Origin: Akkermansiaceae bacterium
GTDB lineage: Bacteria > Verrucomicrobiota > Verrucomicrobiia > Verrucomicrobiales > Akkermansiaceae
Direction: 5' to 3'
Length of the DNA: 6,406 nt
Assembly (NCBI GenBank): GCA_023300205.1
Contig: JALZVD010000283.1
Span: 1 to 6,406 of the forward strand
The notes under the pieces are model-generated. The model was not told the DNA's origin and did no database searches. It worked only from the letters and a program-made list of their open reading frames with translations. The position numbers and the translations under genes are program-made. Shown here in pieces: positions 1 to 5,428 of the stretch (positions within the stretch are counted from its first letter, which is position 1; each line of letters starts with the position of its first letter).

Positions 1-212
1 CCCATCATAAAGCGATCAAACCGAATCGACTGGCCATACATCTTGTCTAAATGAGGTGTCTTAATCCACGGATGACCATGCGCCCCAACCACCGGGTAAC
101 CCTGGTCATCAGTCATCACCAATATGATATTTGGCCTATCAGCTGCCTGGGTCACCAAAACCCCAGCAAACAAACCAGCACCTATCATCATCTGTAATCT
201 ATAATTAACCAC
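1..212 (-). CDS. Secreted sulfatase, N-terminal part only (runs off the left edge)
   Basis: This is the start of a sulfatase of the alkaline-phosphatase-like superfamily, which hydrolyses sulfate esters, probably on polysaccharides, outside the cytoplasm. After a signal peptide (hydrophobic core GAGLFAGVLV, probable cleavage near TQAA) comes the family's opening block: RPNIILVMTDDQG, whose paired Asp residues are metal ligands in this family, then KTPHLDKM and IRFDRF. The catalytic Cys/Ser motif (C/S-x-P-x-R) lies beyond the window, so the class cannot be told. Two starts are possible. GTG at 212 gives an Arg-containing signal-peptide n-region and lies 15 nt from a strong AGGAGG. The double ATG at 191/188 gives an uncharged n-region and is 36 nt away. 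I prefer GTG. The reading frame is open to the window edge. The family call is firm; the substrate is unknown. Confidence 0.88.
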   Translation of the reverse strand, partial: MVNYRLQMMIGAGLFAGVLVTQAADRPNIILVMTDDQGYPVVGAHGHPWIKTPHLDKMYGQSIRFDRFMM

Positions 213-233
213 AGATCATTACTATCCCCTCCT
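205..233 (-). promoter_or_regulatory. Strong Shine-Dalgarno and four-codon minicistron before the sulfatase
   Basis: The minus strand has AGGAGG at 228-233. The ATG at ideal spacing (219-217, 8 nt) is not in the sulfatase frame: it opens ATG ATC TGT GGT TAA (219-205) and overlaps the candidate GTG start at 212. Either ribosomes load there and re-initiate on the sulfatase, or the strong site serves the GTG directly at long spacing. A frameshift close to the start is a third possibility. Confidence 0.45.
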
Positions 234-249
234 AAAAACCTTCGCAAGG
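234..249 (-). terminator. Very short hairpin plus T5 after the aminopeptidase remnant (weak)
   Basis: On the minus strand CCTT-GCG-AAGG (249-239) is followed at once by TTTTT (238-234). It lies just downstream of the remnant's stop codon and just before the sulfatase ribosome site. The stem is only 4 bp, so efficient termination is doubtful. The repeated DNA shared with the intact aminopeptidase gene ends exactly at its edge (position 250). Confidence 0.25.
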
Positions 250-426
250 AAATAGTCTCCGCCCTTAAATCACAAAATCACCATTCCTTATCAACGGAAT
301 CTCCTGCCCTACTGCATCATACCCAGTAACATCCACATCCGGACCTCCTATCATAAAATCAGCACCAACAATACTCACATTGCCCCCCCTCTGCCCTCAT
401 CTCATTATTCGTCATCAATCACTCAT
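250..426 (-). pseudogene. Decayed copy of the M29 aminopeptidase gene (last ~49 codons, possibly the start codon too)
   Basis: Positions 250-416 repeat the 3' end of the aminopeptidase gene at 1500-1665, including 15 bp beyond its stop. I count nine mismatches in the 130 aligned positions 251-380. On the minus strand it matches residues 367-415 and ends in the same frame at TAA (267-265). It cannot encode that segment intact: a run of seven C (383-389) carries one extra base, shifting the frame, and a TGA then ends the short reading. The metal-ligand HTD motif of the intact enzyme reads GAD here. Of the substitutions between 265 and 380 several are synonymous. At 418-427, two bases beyond the tail, a 10-bp string identical to the parent's start-codon region (2754-2763) occurs, which suggests a full copy that lost its interior. 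A single-base sequencing error in the C run would not rescue it, because the rest of the enzyme is absent. Confidence 0.85.
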
Positions 427-594
427 AGATGATTTATCACCTATAAAAATAACCGTTTAGCTGATCGCTACCCCCTAGAGATAGGCTTTAAAAAGGGAGA
501 GAACAACCAATTTACCGACCTCATTATGACAGATCCAGTAGGCTACACTTAAATAGGTTCCTCTGAGATACAGCTCATAAAGGGTTTAAGTATT
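427..594. other. Intergenic stretch with no recognisable gene
   Basis: I see no coding frame, RNA gene or repeat in this stretch. On the minus strand AGGTG (438-442) sits 11 nt before the remnant's ATG (426-424) and may be what is left of a ribosome site. No convincing promoter hexamer pair is present on either strand. Confidence 0.4.
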
Positions 595-595
595 C

Positions 596-631
596 AAAAA
601 AATAACCCACTATGATAAACCATAGCGGGTT
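596..631 (-). terminator. Intrinsic terminator of the PEP-CTERM gene
   Basis: On the minus strand an 11-bp stem (arms 631-621 and 614-604, six-base loop, one G-T pair) is followed after one A by seven T (602-596). It begins 27 nt after the stop codon of the PEP-CTERM gene. Stem, loop and T tract all fit a Rho-independent terminator, and it separates this gene from the aminopeptidase remnant and sulfatase. Confidence 0.85.
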
Positions 632-658
632 AAATAAATTTAATTGTAAAGCGCCTTA

Positions 659-1231
659 TTATCTCTTACGACGAGCGAGAAGACCCAGAGTTCCAAGACC
701 AAGAAGCGCAGTGCTCGATGGCTCAGGAACAGGGGTGGCAGAGAAATTAAATCCATCGAAACCAGTATTTCTACTACTTTTGTAGGTTACTTTAGTAACT
801 CCTGATATACTAGCTTCACCCCACTCAAAAGATACTGCTGGATAAATAGCAGTCGAGAGAACTGATCCAGTAAGACTACTTCCACTTATACTAAAATCAA
901 GTCTGGAAGTATCTGTAGAGATGGCAGACCATGTGCCTGTATCAGCTTCAAAGGTACCACTTAGTGGAGCAACACCGCCCCAAGTTACAAAAGTCCCATT
1001 ATTTTGCCAGTTATCGACAAAGAAATCAACAGGTGACGAAAAACTTATAGTAACTGTACCCGCCTCCGCGAAGCTGTAATCTCCAGATCCGGAATCACTT
1101 AGGCTAGTTCCAGATATCGAATAAGTAATACCATCAGGTAGACTACCTGATGTCCCTGTTAGAGCTACTTGAGCATTAGCTGATAAAGCTACACTCACAA
1201 TTGAAGAGACGGTAATTAATATGTTTTTCAT
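659..1231 (-). CDS. PEP-CTERM sorting-domain protein, secreted
   Basis: The 190-residue product has a signal peptide (residues 1-20, MKNIL...ALSANA) and a C-terminal PEP-CTERM signal from residue 168: VPEP, a hydrophobic helix (about 172-186) and the basic end RRKR. In this system exosortase recognises the tail and the protein is processed and delivered to the envelope or exopolysaccharide matrix. The middle (21-165) is rich in Ser, Thr, Gly and aromatic residues and has no Cys, as in many beta-sandwich surface proteins; I recognise no named domain. No Shine-Dalgarno precedes the ATG, but the start is fixed by the signal peptide. It has its own promoter (1277-1304) and terminator (596-631), so it is monocistronic. 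It lies between two copies of the aminopeptidase gene end, and its codons end mostly in A or T, unlike the G-ending codons of the other minus-strand genes. No exosortase gene is in the window. Confidence 0.9.
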   Translation of the reverse strand: MKNILITVSSIVSVALSANAQVALTGTSGSLPDGITYSISGTSLSDSGSGDYSFAEAGTVTISFSSPVDFFVDNWQNNGTFVTWGGVAPLSGTFEADTGTWSAISTDTSRLDFSISGSSLTGSVLSTAIYPAVSFEWGEASISGVTKVTYKSSRNTGFDGFNFSATPVPEPSSTALLGLGTLGLLARRKR

Positions 1232-1273
1232 AATTTTGTTATATTGAGGGGTTGATAAATTTATTGATGAAGA

Positions 1274-1304
1274 TTAACAATAGTTTATTACTAGCTATCG
1301 TCAA
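1274..1304. promoter_or_regulatory. Imperfect inverted repeat covering both promoter hexamers (possible operator)
   Basis: TTAACAATAG (1274-1283) and CTATCGTCAA (1295-1304) pair in 8 of 10 positions with an 11-bp spacer. The centre-to-centre distance is 21 bp, two helical turns, and the arms overlap the -10 and -35. This is the geometry of a dimeric repressor site, but the AT-rich setting makes chance possible. Confidence 0.3.
1277..1304 (-). promoter_or_regulatory. Sigma-70-like promoter of the PEP-CTERM gene
   Basis: On the minus strand TTGACG (1304-1299; 5 of 6 to TTGACA) and TATTGT (1282-1277; 4 of 6 to TATAAT) are 16 bp apart in AT-rich DNA. Transcription would start near 1270, giving a leader of about 40 nt before the ATG at 1231. 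Confidence 0.5.
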
Positions 1305-1372
1305 CAATAAATAATCAAATATCAATAATACTTTACCTCTAACTTTTAAAACAGAGCTTTGGATTAAAAAGT

Positions 1373-1395
1373 TCTAAGATCTAAGATCTAAGATC
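1373..1395. repeat. Heptanucleotide tandem repeat, 3.3 copies
   Basis: TCTAAGA is repeated perfectly three times (1373-1379, 1380-1386, 1387-1393) and followed by TC. It lies between the PEP-CTERM promoter and the aminopeptidase 3' end, outside any gene. Such arrays can change copy number by slippage. Confidence 0.85.
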
Positions 1396-1468
1396 AGCAC
1401 AAAATTAATTATTGAGCGCCTTAAAAGCCTCTGAAACCACTCTGCTACTGTATCCAAACTCCAAATTT

Positions 1469-1491
1469 AAAATCCAGTTTTCTTAGCTGGA
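1469..1491 (-). terminator. Possible weak terminator after the aminopeptidase gene
   Basis: On the minus strand TCCAG (1491-1487) and CTGGA (1477-1473) form a 5-bp stem with a nine-base loop, followed by TTTT (1472-1469). It lies about 24 nt past the stop of the aminopeptidase gene. Stem and T tract are both short. Confidence 0.35.
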
Positions 1492-1499
1492 CACCCCTC

Positions 1500-1665
1500 A
1501 AATAGTCACCGCCTCTAAATAACAAAATCACCATTCCTTATCAACGGAATCTCCTGCCCTACTCCATCATAACCAGTAACATCCACATCCGGCCCTCCTA
1601 TCATAAAATCAGTATGAACAATACTCACATTGATCCCCGCTGCCCTCTTCTCATCATTCGTCATC
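1500..1665. repeat. Functional copy of the ~166-bp direct repeat (aminopeptidase 3' end)
   Basis: This segment covers 15 bp after the aminopeptidase stop codon and its last 49 codons. It is matched at 250-416 in the same orientation, about 1250 bp away. Similarity stops sharply at 1500 on one side and at about 1665 on the other, so the two copies bracket the PEP-CTERM locus as direct repeats. Confidence 0.9.
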
Positions 1666-2762
1666 TCAGTAGCACCATCAACAGGTAATGGATACCCACT
1701 CCCCAGAGCCACATGGCAGCTCGCATTCTCATCATACAAAATACAATGAAACACATGCCCATTCTTGAAAATAGGCGATGACCCATCCACCAAAGCCAAC
1801 TCACCAAGATAACAAGCACTCGGACACATCGCAAAATAATCATCTAGCACAGACTTATTCTTTTCAGCACCATAGCTAATCACCTTGCCCTCCTCAAACT
1901 CAAACCAAGCACCCTCCAAAGATTTGCCTAACAAAGTCACAGGTCGCACCACCTGCATCCGCCCCTCAGTCCCTCTCCAGTTCGGAGTCGTAAAGCACTC
2001 CTCCGTCGGTAAATTCGGAATAAAACTCTTCTCAGCCTCCTTAGCAATTGGTAATCCACCTCCTAACCAGCGCCCACCCGCAATACACTTCACTCTAAGA
2101 TCCGTCCCCGGCCCCCTAAATCTCACTTCCGCCAAATTCAAATCACTCAACTTCTTACTCCGCGACCTAAGAACCCTCTCCTTCTCTCTCCAGCTTGAGC
2201 TCGGATCATCTGCATCAAGATCTAAAATCTTCACCATCCCCAACCACAACCTCCTCTCTAACTCCGCTGATGGCTCACCATCATAAACCTTAGCCGCCCA
2301 GCCAGGAGTTGGCAGAGCCGCCACACACCAAGTCACCTCACCACTACCACAAGCCTCACTCACAGGCTTACCAGAAATACTCTGTGCCTTCTGAATCATC
2401 CCAAGACGCTGACCATCCAATGACCCCATAAGATCCGGATCAGTAGGCCCAAAGAGGCTCAACTTCGCCCAGCCCTCATCAATAATACACCTATTCCTCT
2501 TCTCCGTCCACCCCACCAACTTATCCAGATCCTTCTCATCCCCATACTCCACCCGAGCCTTAAGTAATCTCGGATCGTTCGCCTCCACCATTACATAATT
2601 CGCCCCCATCTTATAAGCCTCTTCAGCCACAAGATTCAAAAAATCCCAATGATAAGGCTCAGCCACCATCACCAAATTCTGCCCTACTTGCAAATTCACC
2701 CCCACCTCTAACAGCAACTTAGCATACTTCCTCTTACGCACATCTTCTATCGCATCACTCAT
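1515..2762 (-). CDS. M29 family metallo-aminopeptidase (AmpS/AmpT-like)
   Basis: The 415-residue product matches the M29 family of cytoplasmic, two-metal leucyl-type aminopeptidases (AmpS, AmpT, PepS), which remove N-terminal residues from peptides; length is as usual (~410). All expected ligand positions are present: E255 in PTEECFT, E321 in LGELALVD, H350 in DENASCH, Y357 in GSGYP, and H383 and D385 in VHTDFMIGG. Spacing agrees with the Thermus enzyme as I remember it (E250, E316, H345, Y352, H376, D378). The N-terminal half (1-210) is the non-catalytic domain and carries no export signal. The gene follows mnmA by 45 bp on the same strand and is probably cotranscribed. Its last 49 codons recur as an orphan copy at 250-416. 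The start at 2762 is supported by family length; GGAGGT lies 18 nt upstream, with a closer partial GGTAGG. Confidence 0.93.
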   Translation of the reverse strand: MSDAIEDVRKRKYAKLLLEVGVNLQVGQNLVMVAEPYHWDFLNLVAEEAYKMGANYVMVEANDPRLLKARVEYGDEKDLDKLVGWTEKRNRCIIDEGWAKLSLFGPTDPDLMGSLDGQRLGMIQKAQSISGKPVSEACGSGEVTWCVAALPTPGWAAKVYDGEPSAELERRLWLGMVKILDLDADDPSSSWREKERVLRSRSKKLSDLNLAEVRFRGPGTDLRVKCIAGGRWLGGGLPIAKEAEKSFIPNLPTEECFTTPNWRGTEGRMQVVRPVTLLGKSLEGAWFEFEEGKVISYGAEKNKSVLDDYFAMCPSACYLGELALVDGSSPIFKNGHVFHCILYDENASCHVALGSGYPLPVDGATEMTNDEKRAAGINVSIVHTDFMIGGPDVDVTGYDGVGQEIPLIRNGDFVI

Positions 2763-2786
2763 AAGTCATAACCTACCCCCACCTCC
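2755..2786 (-). promoter_or_regulatory. Shine-Dalgarno and overlapping four-codon minicistron at the aminopeptidase start
   Basis: The minus strand has GGAGGT at 2786-2781. The first ATG after it (2769-2767, 11 nt away) opens ATG ACT TAT GAG TGA (2769-2755), out of frame with the aminopeptidase. The aminopeptidase ATG (2762-2760) lies inside it, so stop and start overlap as in translational coupling. The closer GGTAGG could also serve the real start directly. Confidence 0.35.
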
Positions 2787-2797
2787 ATAAATGCAAA

Positions 2798-2811
2798 GTA
2801 GAAAATTCTAC
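2798..2811 (-). other. Short perfect hairpin over the mnmA stop codon
   Basis: GTAGAA and TTCTAC (2798-2803, 2806-2811) form a palindrome; a 5-bp stem with a four-base loop is realistic. It contains the mnmA TAG and is followed on the minus strand by only TTT. This is too weak to count as a terminator; it may slow 3' decay or slightly reduce readthrough into the aminopeptidase gene. Confidence 0.25.
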
Positions 2812-3896
2812 CCCTCAACACTCTCAAAAACCCCACCACCTAGCAGAACCCCATTCTCATAAAATCCACAAATCTGCCCCGGAGTAATCGCCCTCTGCGG
2901 CTTCACAAACTCAACCAAAAACTTCCCAACATCACCCTCTACTGGAGTCACATACACTGGCTCACTCTTCGCCCTATACCTCGGCTGAGCCTCTATCTTA
3001 CGCCTCCCCGTCACCCCCTTATTCACCCATGACACAGTCCCCACCACACACCTACTCGTATAAAGCCCCTCCGTATCAGACTCATCATACCCCACAATCA
3101 ACTCATTACGCTCAGCATTCTTACCCACCACCACATAAGCCAACCCCTCACGCGGAGAAGCCACCCCATGTCCCTTCCTCTGCCCCAGAGTATACAAATG
3201 TAGCCCCTTATGCCTCCCCATCTTCTTCCCCCCATGATCCACAATATTCCCAGGCCTATCAGGAACATAATGCCTCAAAAAATCCGTCATCTTAACATTC
3301 CCAATAAAACAAATCCCCTGACTATCCTTCTTACCCGCAGTAGGCAGATCAAATCTAACAGCCACCTCCCGCACCTCAGGCTTCTGCATCTCACCACACG
3401 GAAACAACGCATACTTCGCCTGTTGCTGCTCCATCAACGCCAAGAAATAACTCTGGTCCTTATTCGTATCCGCCCCACGCAAGATATCCACGCTCCCATC
3501 CTCACGCTCACGCCTCCGCGCATAATGCCCAGTAGCCACCGCCTCAAAACCCTGCTCCAGTGCATAATCCAGAAACACACCAAACTTCATCTCCCTATTA
3601 CAATACACATCCGGATTCGGAGTAATCCCACTCCTGTAACCATCCAGTAAATAATCCACAATACGCTCCTGATACTGATCAATCAGATCCACCACCCTAA
3701 ACTCGATCCCCAACTTCCTCGCCACCGCATGCGCATCATCCACATCATCCTGCCAAGGACAATCCCCAGGCACATTATCCGTATTGATCCAGTTCTTCAT
3801 ATACGCACCAACCACCTCATGCCCCTGCTCCAGCAGCAATGCCGCAGCCACACTAGAATCAACTCCCCCAGATAAACCTACCAATATCTTAGCCAT
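2808..3896 (-). CDS. mnmA: tRNA-specific 2-thiouridylase MnmA
   Basis: MnmA activates U34 of tRNA-Lys, -Glu and -Gln with ATP and installs sulfur at C2, in the cytoplasm, taking sulfur from a cysteine desulfurase/relay. The 362-residue product has the usual length. In order: the PP-loop SGGVDSS (9-15), the MKNW motif (33-36), NPDVYCNREMKFG with catalytic Cys99, TGHYAR (122-127), KDQSYFL (146-152), KKDSQGICFIG with the second catalytic Cys196, LGQRKGHG (237-244), and the C-terminal beta-barrel domain with PGQ (339-341). The stretch after MKNW (NTDNVPGDCPWQDDVDDA) differs from the E. coli form but keeps the acidic DD-x-DDA portion. No Shine-Dalgarno is visible before the ATG, which is fixed because it sits just ahead of the PP-loop strand. 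It heads a probable two-gene unit with the aminopeptidase and is divergent from the gene at 3996. Codons end mostly in G or T. Confidence 0.97.
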   Translation of the reverse strand: MAKILVGLSGGVDSSVAAALLLEQGHEVVGAYMKNWINTDNVPGDCPWQDDVDDAHAVARKLGIEFRVVDLIDQYQERIVDYLLDGYRSGITPNPDVYCNREMKFGVFLDYALEQGFEAVATGHYARRREREDGSVDILRGADTNKDQSYFLALMEQQQAKYALFPCGEMQKPEVREVAVRFDLPTAGKKDSQGICFIGNVKMTDFLRHYVPDRPGNIVDHGGKKMGRHKGLHLYTLGQRKGHGVASPREGLAYVVVGKNAERNELIVGYDESDTEGLYTSRCVVGTVSWVNKGVTGRRKIEAQPRYRAKSEPVYVTPVEGDVGKFLVEFVKPQRAITPGQICGFYENGVLLGGGVFESVEG

Positions 3897-3918
3897 GCCA
3901 AATAGCTAAAACATACTC

Positions 3919-3947
3919 AACATAATCACCAACTTTATTTTCCCCAA
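3919..3947 (-). promoter_or_regulatory. Candidate mnmA promoter in the divergent spacer
   Basis: On the minus strand TTGGGG (3947-3942) and TATGTT (3924-3919) are 17 bp apart. The -35 matches only at TTG; the -10 matches 4 of 6. The start would be near 3912, leaving a leader of about 15 nt, in line with the missing Shine-Dalgarno. The evidence is weak. Confidence 0.28.
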
Positions 3948-3959
3948 AGCGTAAACTTC

Positions 3960-3989
3960 TTGATTCCCATCCACTTTTCCACCTAAAAG
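3960..3989 (+). promoter_or_regulatory. Candidate promoter for the gene at 3996, implying a near-leaderless mRNA
   Basis: TTGATT (3960-3965) and TAAAAG (3984-3989) are 18 bp apart. A -10 here would put the transcript start at or within a base or two of the ATG at 3996. That would fit the absence of a Shine-Dalgarno in this G-poor stretch, but both hexamers are loose matches. Confidence 0.25.
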
Positions 3990-3995
3990 CCAACC

Positions 3996-4823
3996 ATGTC
4001 TCAAACGACCTCAAACACAGAGAACAACCAAAAAAAAGATCAGAAGAACTCCAACCACATCGCAGGATGCGGTATCTTCCTAGTCATCCTAGCCATGGTC
4101 GTCTTCCTCATCTCAGTCACCGTCTACAGCTACTTTGACCACAAAAACGCCTTCGTTAGCATATCCCAAGAAACCGCTCTCCCTACACAAGCTGCTAACA
4201 CCACAGACATAGCTAACATCACCGCCCTTGATAAAAAATTCGCTGACTTCACCACACTCGTCAAGAATCATAAACAAGCCACCATGGAACTATCCATCGA
4301 TGAGATCAACCTCGCCATCGCCCATTTCAAAAAACTCGCAGAATTCAAAAAAACCTTCTTCGTCACTGCCATCACAGATCAGCACATCGAAGCCAGATCA
4401 TCATTCCAAGTCAACGTCGGCTTTGACGGCATCCGCCACTTCAACGGCCTACTAAAGCTCAAGCCAGTCATCGCCCAAGGCTCCATCTTCCCCATCATCG
4501 ATGCAGCCATCCCAGACACAGGAGCCAAAGTCCCACCTAAAATCCTCCAAGCTCTCCCAGTCCTAATGTTCGTGGAATACCGTAATGACCTAGAAATCCA
4601 AGACGTCTTCCACAAGCTCACCAAAGTAGAACTAAAAGACAGCTCCCTCCACATCACCAGTGACCCGGCCAACACCGCCATCGCCATTATCGACATGGAC
4701 GTCACCCAGCAGACAAACGTAGGCTTCCAGCTCTTCGGACTCCTAACCTTCATCTTCGTCACCACAGTAGCATTCGCCGTCTGGTTCGCCAAACACAAGA
4801 AAAAGCAAAAAAACACACCATAA
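3996..4823 (+). CDS. Uncharacterised protein with two membrane segments
   Basis: I do not recognise the family of this 275-residue protein. A polar, Asn/Gln/Lys-rich N-terminus (1-22) is followed by a strong membrane helix (about 23-46, with AGCGIFLVILAMVVFLIS), a soluble stretch of about 195 residues, a second helix (about 244-264, FQLFGLLTFIFVTTVAFAV) and a Lys-rich end (KHKKKQK). Lysines beside both helices on their outer ends predict that both termini are cytoplasmic and the middle domain is outside. That middle domain has a helical, Lys-rich part (75-120) and then a probably beta-rich part (120-240) with no enzyme motif that I can see. It could be an envelope assembly or sensor protein. 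It is divergent from mnmA and 62 bp ahead of the CII-like regulator on the same strand. Codons are strongly C-ending, like the next two genes. No Shine-Dalgarno precedes the ATG. Confidence 0.8.
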   Translation: MSQTTSNTENNQKKDQKNSNHIAGCGIFLVILAMVVFLISVTVYSYFDHKNAFVSISQETALPTQAANTTDIANITALDKKFADFTTLVKNHKQATMELSIDEINLAIAHFKKLAEFKKTFFVTAITDQHIEARSSFQVNVGFDGIRHFNGLLKLKPVIAQGSIFPIIDAAIPDTGAKVPPKILQALPVLMFVEYRNDLEIQDVFHKLTKVELKDSSLHITSDPANTAIAIIDMDVTQQTNVGFQLFGLLTFIFVTTVAFAVWFAKHKKKQKNTP

Positions 4824-4885
4824 ACCTAAATCTCCTCCCTCAAATCAATCTTGCCAACAACAGCAGATCTTCCTAGTCTTCCCTC

Positions 4886-5395
4886 ATGGAATCCCATGAA
4901 GTGTTAAAAAGTGCGTTTGATAAATCATCTCCAAAAGAAATAGCCTCAGAACTTGGCGTCTCACTATCCCTCGTCTATAAATGGGCCCAAGAACAATCAG
5001 ACACCGGCTCTGGCAGCAGAAACCCACTCGATCGTGTCATCGAACTATTCAAGCTCACCGGCGACCCCAGAATCCTAGAATACATCTGTGAACACTGTGA
5101 TGGATACTTCGTCAGGAACCCCATCAGCCACTGTGAAGAAGGATTCCAAGTCCTCCCAGCTACCAATGAAATTGTTGCCCAGTTCGCATCCCTCCTCATG
5201 CGTATCTCTCTAGCTGCCCAAGATAACTCCATCACCAATGATGAAGCAGAAGACATCCGCAACAGCTGGGATAAACTCAAAGGATACGGTGAAGGCTTCG
5301 TCCGCTGCTGTGAAGAAGGTGACTTCGAACTCATGGAAAAAGAACCAGAAGACAACAAACCAAAACAACCTCAAATACGTAAAACACTCTACTAA
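4886..5395 (+). CDS. CII-like (CP76 family) helix-turn-helix regulator
   Basis: The 169-residue protein opens with a helix-turn-helix (about residues 15-34, SPKEIASELGVSLSLVYKWA), then NPLDRVIELFKLTGD (46-60) and a segment CEHCDGYFV (68-76). This order resembles the phage regulatory protein CII (CP76) family, chromosomal members of which I associate with Verrucomicrobiota and related phyla. The C-terminal half (93-145) looks helical (NEIVAQFASLLMRI..., DEAEDIRNSWDKL) and probably mediates oligomerisation. Five cysteines (68, 71, 83, 141, 142) include a C-x2-C pair; metal binding is speculative. No phage genes surround it and its C-rich codon use matches its neighbours, so it appears to be a resident gene. 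It lies 118 bp upstream of the Na+/phosphate symporter gene. No Shine-Dalgarno is visible; the start follows from the family's N-terminus. The DNA target is unknown. Confidence 0.75.
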   Translation: MESHEVLKSAFDKSSPKEIASELGVSLSLVYKWAQEQSDTGSGSRNPLDRVIELFKLTGDPRILEYICEHCDGYFVRNPISHCEEGFQVLPATNEIVAQFASLLMRISLAAQDNSITNDEAEDIRNSWDKLKGYGEGFVRCCEEGDFELMEKEPEDNKPKQPQIRKTLY

Positions 5396-5410
5396 ATACA
5401 GCCACCTCAA

Positions 5411-5428
5411 TGTGACAAAAACTTCACA
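5411..5428. promoter_or_regulatory. Small dyad in the spacer before the Na+/phosphate symporter gene
   Basis: TGTGA (5411-5415) and TCACA (5424-5428) form an inverted repeat with an 8-bp spacer. The half-sites equal those of CRP, but CRP-family sites use a 6-bp spacer, so I call it only a dyad. A perfect -35 hexamer, TTGACA, occurs at 5448-5453 without a good -10 at the proper distance. No terminator is visible after the regulator gene. Confidence 0.25.

Noticed and set aside
417..1499. Insertion sequence or transposon between the direct repeats
   Set aside because: There is no transposase gene and no terminal inverted repeats at 417 or 1499; the flanking repeat is far longer than a target-site duplication and is part of a gene.
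1885..2286. Open frame on the plus strand inside the aminopeptidase gene
   Set aside because: It is antisense to a well-supported M29 gene with all ligand residues; its product is low-complexity Pro/Ser-rich, as expected from a shadow frame in C-rich DNA.
3029..3650. Two overlapping plus-strand open frames inside mnmA
   Set aside because: Both are antisense to mnmA and encode Pro/His/Ser- or Leu/Ile/Arg-rich low-complexity products with no domain; they are shadows of the skewed composition.
4379..4816. Minus-strand open frame opposite the two-helix protein
   Set aside because: It is antisense to a frame with two clear membrane helices and native codon bias, has no ribosome site and resembles no family.
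4886..5395. Prophage or phage remnant, because of the CII-like regulator
   Set aside because: There is no integrase, structural or lysis gene and no att-like repeat around it; composition matches neighbours, and CP76-type genes also occur as chromosomal genes.
5411..5428. CRP binding site
   Set aside because: The half-sites TGTGA and TCACA are right, but the spacer is 8 bp instead of 6, so CRP would not bind in the usual way.
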